This document shows positions 63,221 to 64,000 of a stretch of 64,000 nucleotides of DNA, piece after piece. Source of the DNA: Modestobacter sp. VKM Ac-2986. Lineage in GTDB: Bacteria > Actinomycetota > Actinomycetes > Mycobacteriales > Geodermatophilaceae. The DNA lies in assembly GCF_026967795.1 (NCBI RefSeq), contig NZ_JAPVBH010000005.1:124771-188770 (forward strand). The letters are read 5' to 3'. A program made the position numbers and the translations under genes. Numbering within the stretch: position 1 is the first letter of the stretch; each line of letters starts with the position of its first letter. The notes under the pieces are model-generated. The model saw nothing but the letters and a program-made list of their open reading frames with translations. It was not told the DNA's origin and did no database searches.

Positions 63221-63266
63221 GGCCGGTCCCCGGACTCGTCCCGCTCCTCGGTCGCCGCCGCGACGC

Positions 63267-63830
63267 TCATGCCAGCACCAGTCGGGTGACCGTGCCGTTG
63301 TGCGGGGTGACCGCGGGCATGGCGTCGGGCCCGACCCCAGCGACGACCGCCTGGACGGCGCGGATGGTGTCCCCGTGGGTGACCAGGGCGACCACCTCGG
63401 CCGGCGGGTCGGCCCGCAGTCGGGTGAGGTGGCCGGAGACCCGGGCGTGCAGCTGGGCCAGGCTCTCCCCGCCCTCGGCGGACCAGTGCACGTCGGTCCA
63501 GTCGACGACGTCCCACAGCTCGCGGGACGGTCGGCCCTCCAGCACCCCGTAGCCCTGCTCGCGCAGCTCGGGGGTGGTGGTGAAGGGCAGTCCGGTGGCG
63601 GCCGCGCAGTGCTCGGCGGTCTGCACCGCCCGCAGCAGGTCGCTGGAGACCAGGGCCCCGGGGCCGGCGCCGTCGCGGGTGAGCGCGGCCAGCTCGGCCG
63701 CGGCGGCCGCGGCCTGCTGGTGGCCGAGCTCGGTGAGCGGGATGCCGGCCGTCTGGCCCTGCATGCGCCCGGCGGCGTTCCACTCGCTCTGGCCGTGCCG
63801 GACGAGCAGGAGGGTCAGTGGTGCGGGCAT
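63267..63830 (-). CDS. Histidine phosphatase; probable alpha-ribazole-phosphate phosphatase
   Basis: A 187-residue phosphoglycerate-mutase-like phosphatase. The catalytic LLVRHGQSEWN is at the N-terminus, with later catalytic elements SSDLLRAVQTAEHCA, REQGYGVLEG and ALVTHGDTIRAV (second His). The MSMEG_4193-type mutase family contains it. Location 46 bp upstream of cobU-cobS on the same strand suggests the CobC-type phosphatase step of nucleotide-loop assembly. A general phosphatase remains possible. Confidence 0.85.
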   Translation of the reverse strand: MPAPLTLLLVRHGQSEWNAAGRMQGQTAGIPLTELGHQQAAAAAAELAALTRDGAGPGALVSSDLLRAVQTAEHCAAATGLPFTTTPELREQGYGVLEGRPSRELWDVVDWTDVHWSAEGGESLAQLHARVSGHLTRLRADPPAEVVALVTHGDTIRAVQAVVAGVGPDAMPAVTPHNGTVTRLVLA

Positions 63831-63891
63831 CGTCCCCGCAGCGTAGGTGGTCGGGCCAGCGGTCCGGGCCGGGAGCCCCGACACTGGGGCG

Positions 63892-64000
63892 ATGCGCTTC
63901 CTCGACGTGGACGGTCTCGGTCAGGTCAGCCGGGTGGGCCTGGGCACCTGGCAGTTCGGCTCCCGGGAGTGGGGCTACGGCGACACCTACGCCTCCGGCG
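63892..64000 (+). CDS. Aldo/keto reductase (5' fragment)
   Basis: Only 36 codons are inside the window: MRFLDVDGLGQVSRVGLGTWQFGS and then a GDTYASG stretch (positions 1-36). The VSRVGLGTWQFG element is the typical first strand of aldo/keto reductases. It is cut by the right window edge and divergent from the phosphatase gene. Confidence 0.7.
   Translation, partial: MRFLDVDGLGQVSRVGLGTWQFGSREWGYGDTYASG

Overview
The window is about 64 kb of very GC-rich DNA. GTG starts are frequent, genes are packed with 4-nt GTGA/ATGA overlaps, and terminators are GC-rich hairpins without a U-tract. Codon use and gene content point to an actinobacterium. A Geodermatophilaceae-type organism (Blastococcus, Geodermatophilus, Modestobacter) is my best guess, but this is an inference from style and no search was run.

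Left part (1-16 kb). Positions 1-8.8 kb hold a block that is syntenic with the Mycobacterium tuberculosis acs-crp neighbourhood: a Crp-family regulator (cut by the window edge), a small membrane protein, endonuclease III, a TlpA-like thioredoxin lipoprotein, a CoA-type Nudix hydrolase, a cupredoxin lipoprotein, a MarP-like CvpA/serine protease, an epoxide hydrolase, a holin-like membrane protein and acetyl-CoA synthetase. It is followed by an FhuF-like Fe-S protein, an alpha/beta hydrolase divergent from its presumed MarR regulator, a secreted class-C beta-lactamase-like hydrolase, an ABC exporter with an XRE regulator, and HflX.

Cobalamin genes dominate the rest. A cobalamin riboswitch on the minus strand (about 25.7 kb) heads a long operon running down to 16.2 kb: fused ChlI/ChlD chelatase, cobO, cobB, the cobalt transporter cbiMNQO, a CobE-CobC fusion and cysG. 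Further cob genes lie scattered to the right: cobQ (31 kb), cobD (34 kb), cobL-cobM (36 kb), divergent cbiD and cobK (38-39 kb), cobG-cobH-cobIJ (46-49 kb), cobN behind a second cobalamin riboswitch (54 kb), and cobS-cobU plus a histidine phosphatase (62-64 kb). Together they cover precorrin-2 to adenosylcobalamin by a late-cobalt-insertion (CobG/CobN) route, except that C1 methylation is assigned to a CbiD-type enzyme. No cobF, cobT or bluB is seen in the window.

Between these lie unrelated housekeeping and accessory genes: an AbrB-family transporter, a PemK/MazF-like protein, a PPOX flavoprotein, a thioesterase, an acyltransferase, a PAS-ANTAR regulator, peptide deformylase, a HAD phosphatase, a pair of dynamin-like GTPases, an MFS transporter, a DUF4383 membrane protein, a TPR protein, a TIGR01777-type epimerase, an FKBP lipoprotein, an Lrp regulator divergent from an ornithine cyclodeaminase, an FAD oxidoreductase, a BNR-repeat protein coupled to a MoaD/ThiS-like protein, and a second MarR regulator divergent from a glyoxalase-fold gene.

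The most unusual non-coding structure is repetitive: three perfect 24-32 bp palindromes sharing one core, a second palindrome family, and a 78-bp tandem duplication filling the cbiD/cobK divergent promoter. Two MarR regulators have clear palindromic operator clusters. No mobile elements, CRISPR arrays, rRNA or tRNA genes were recognised, and no gene-free stretch exceeds 300 bases.
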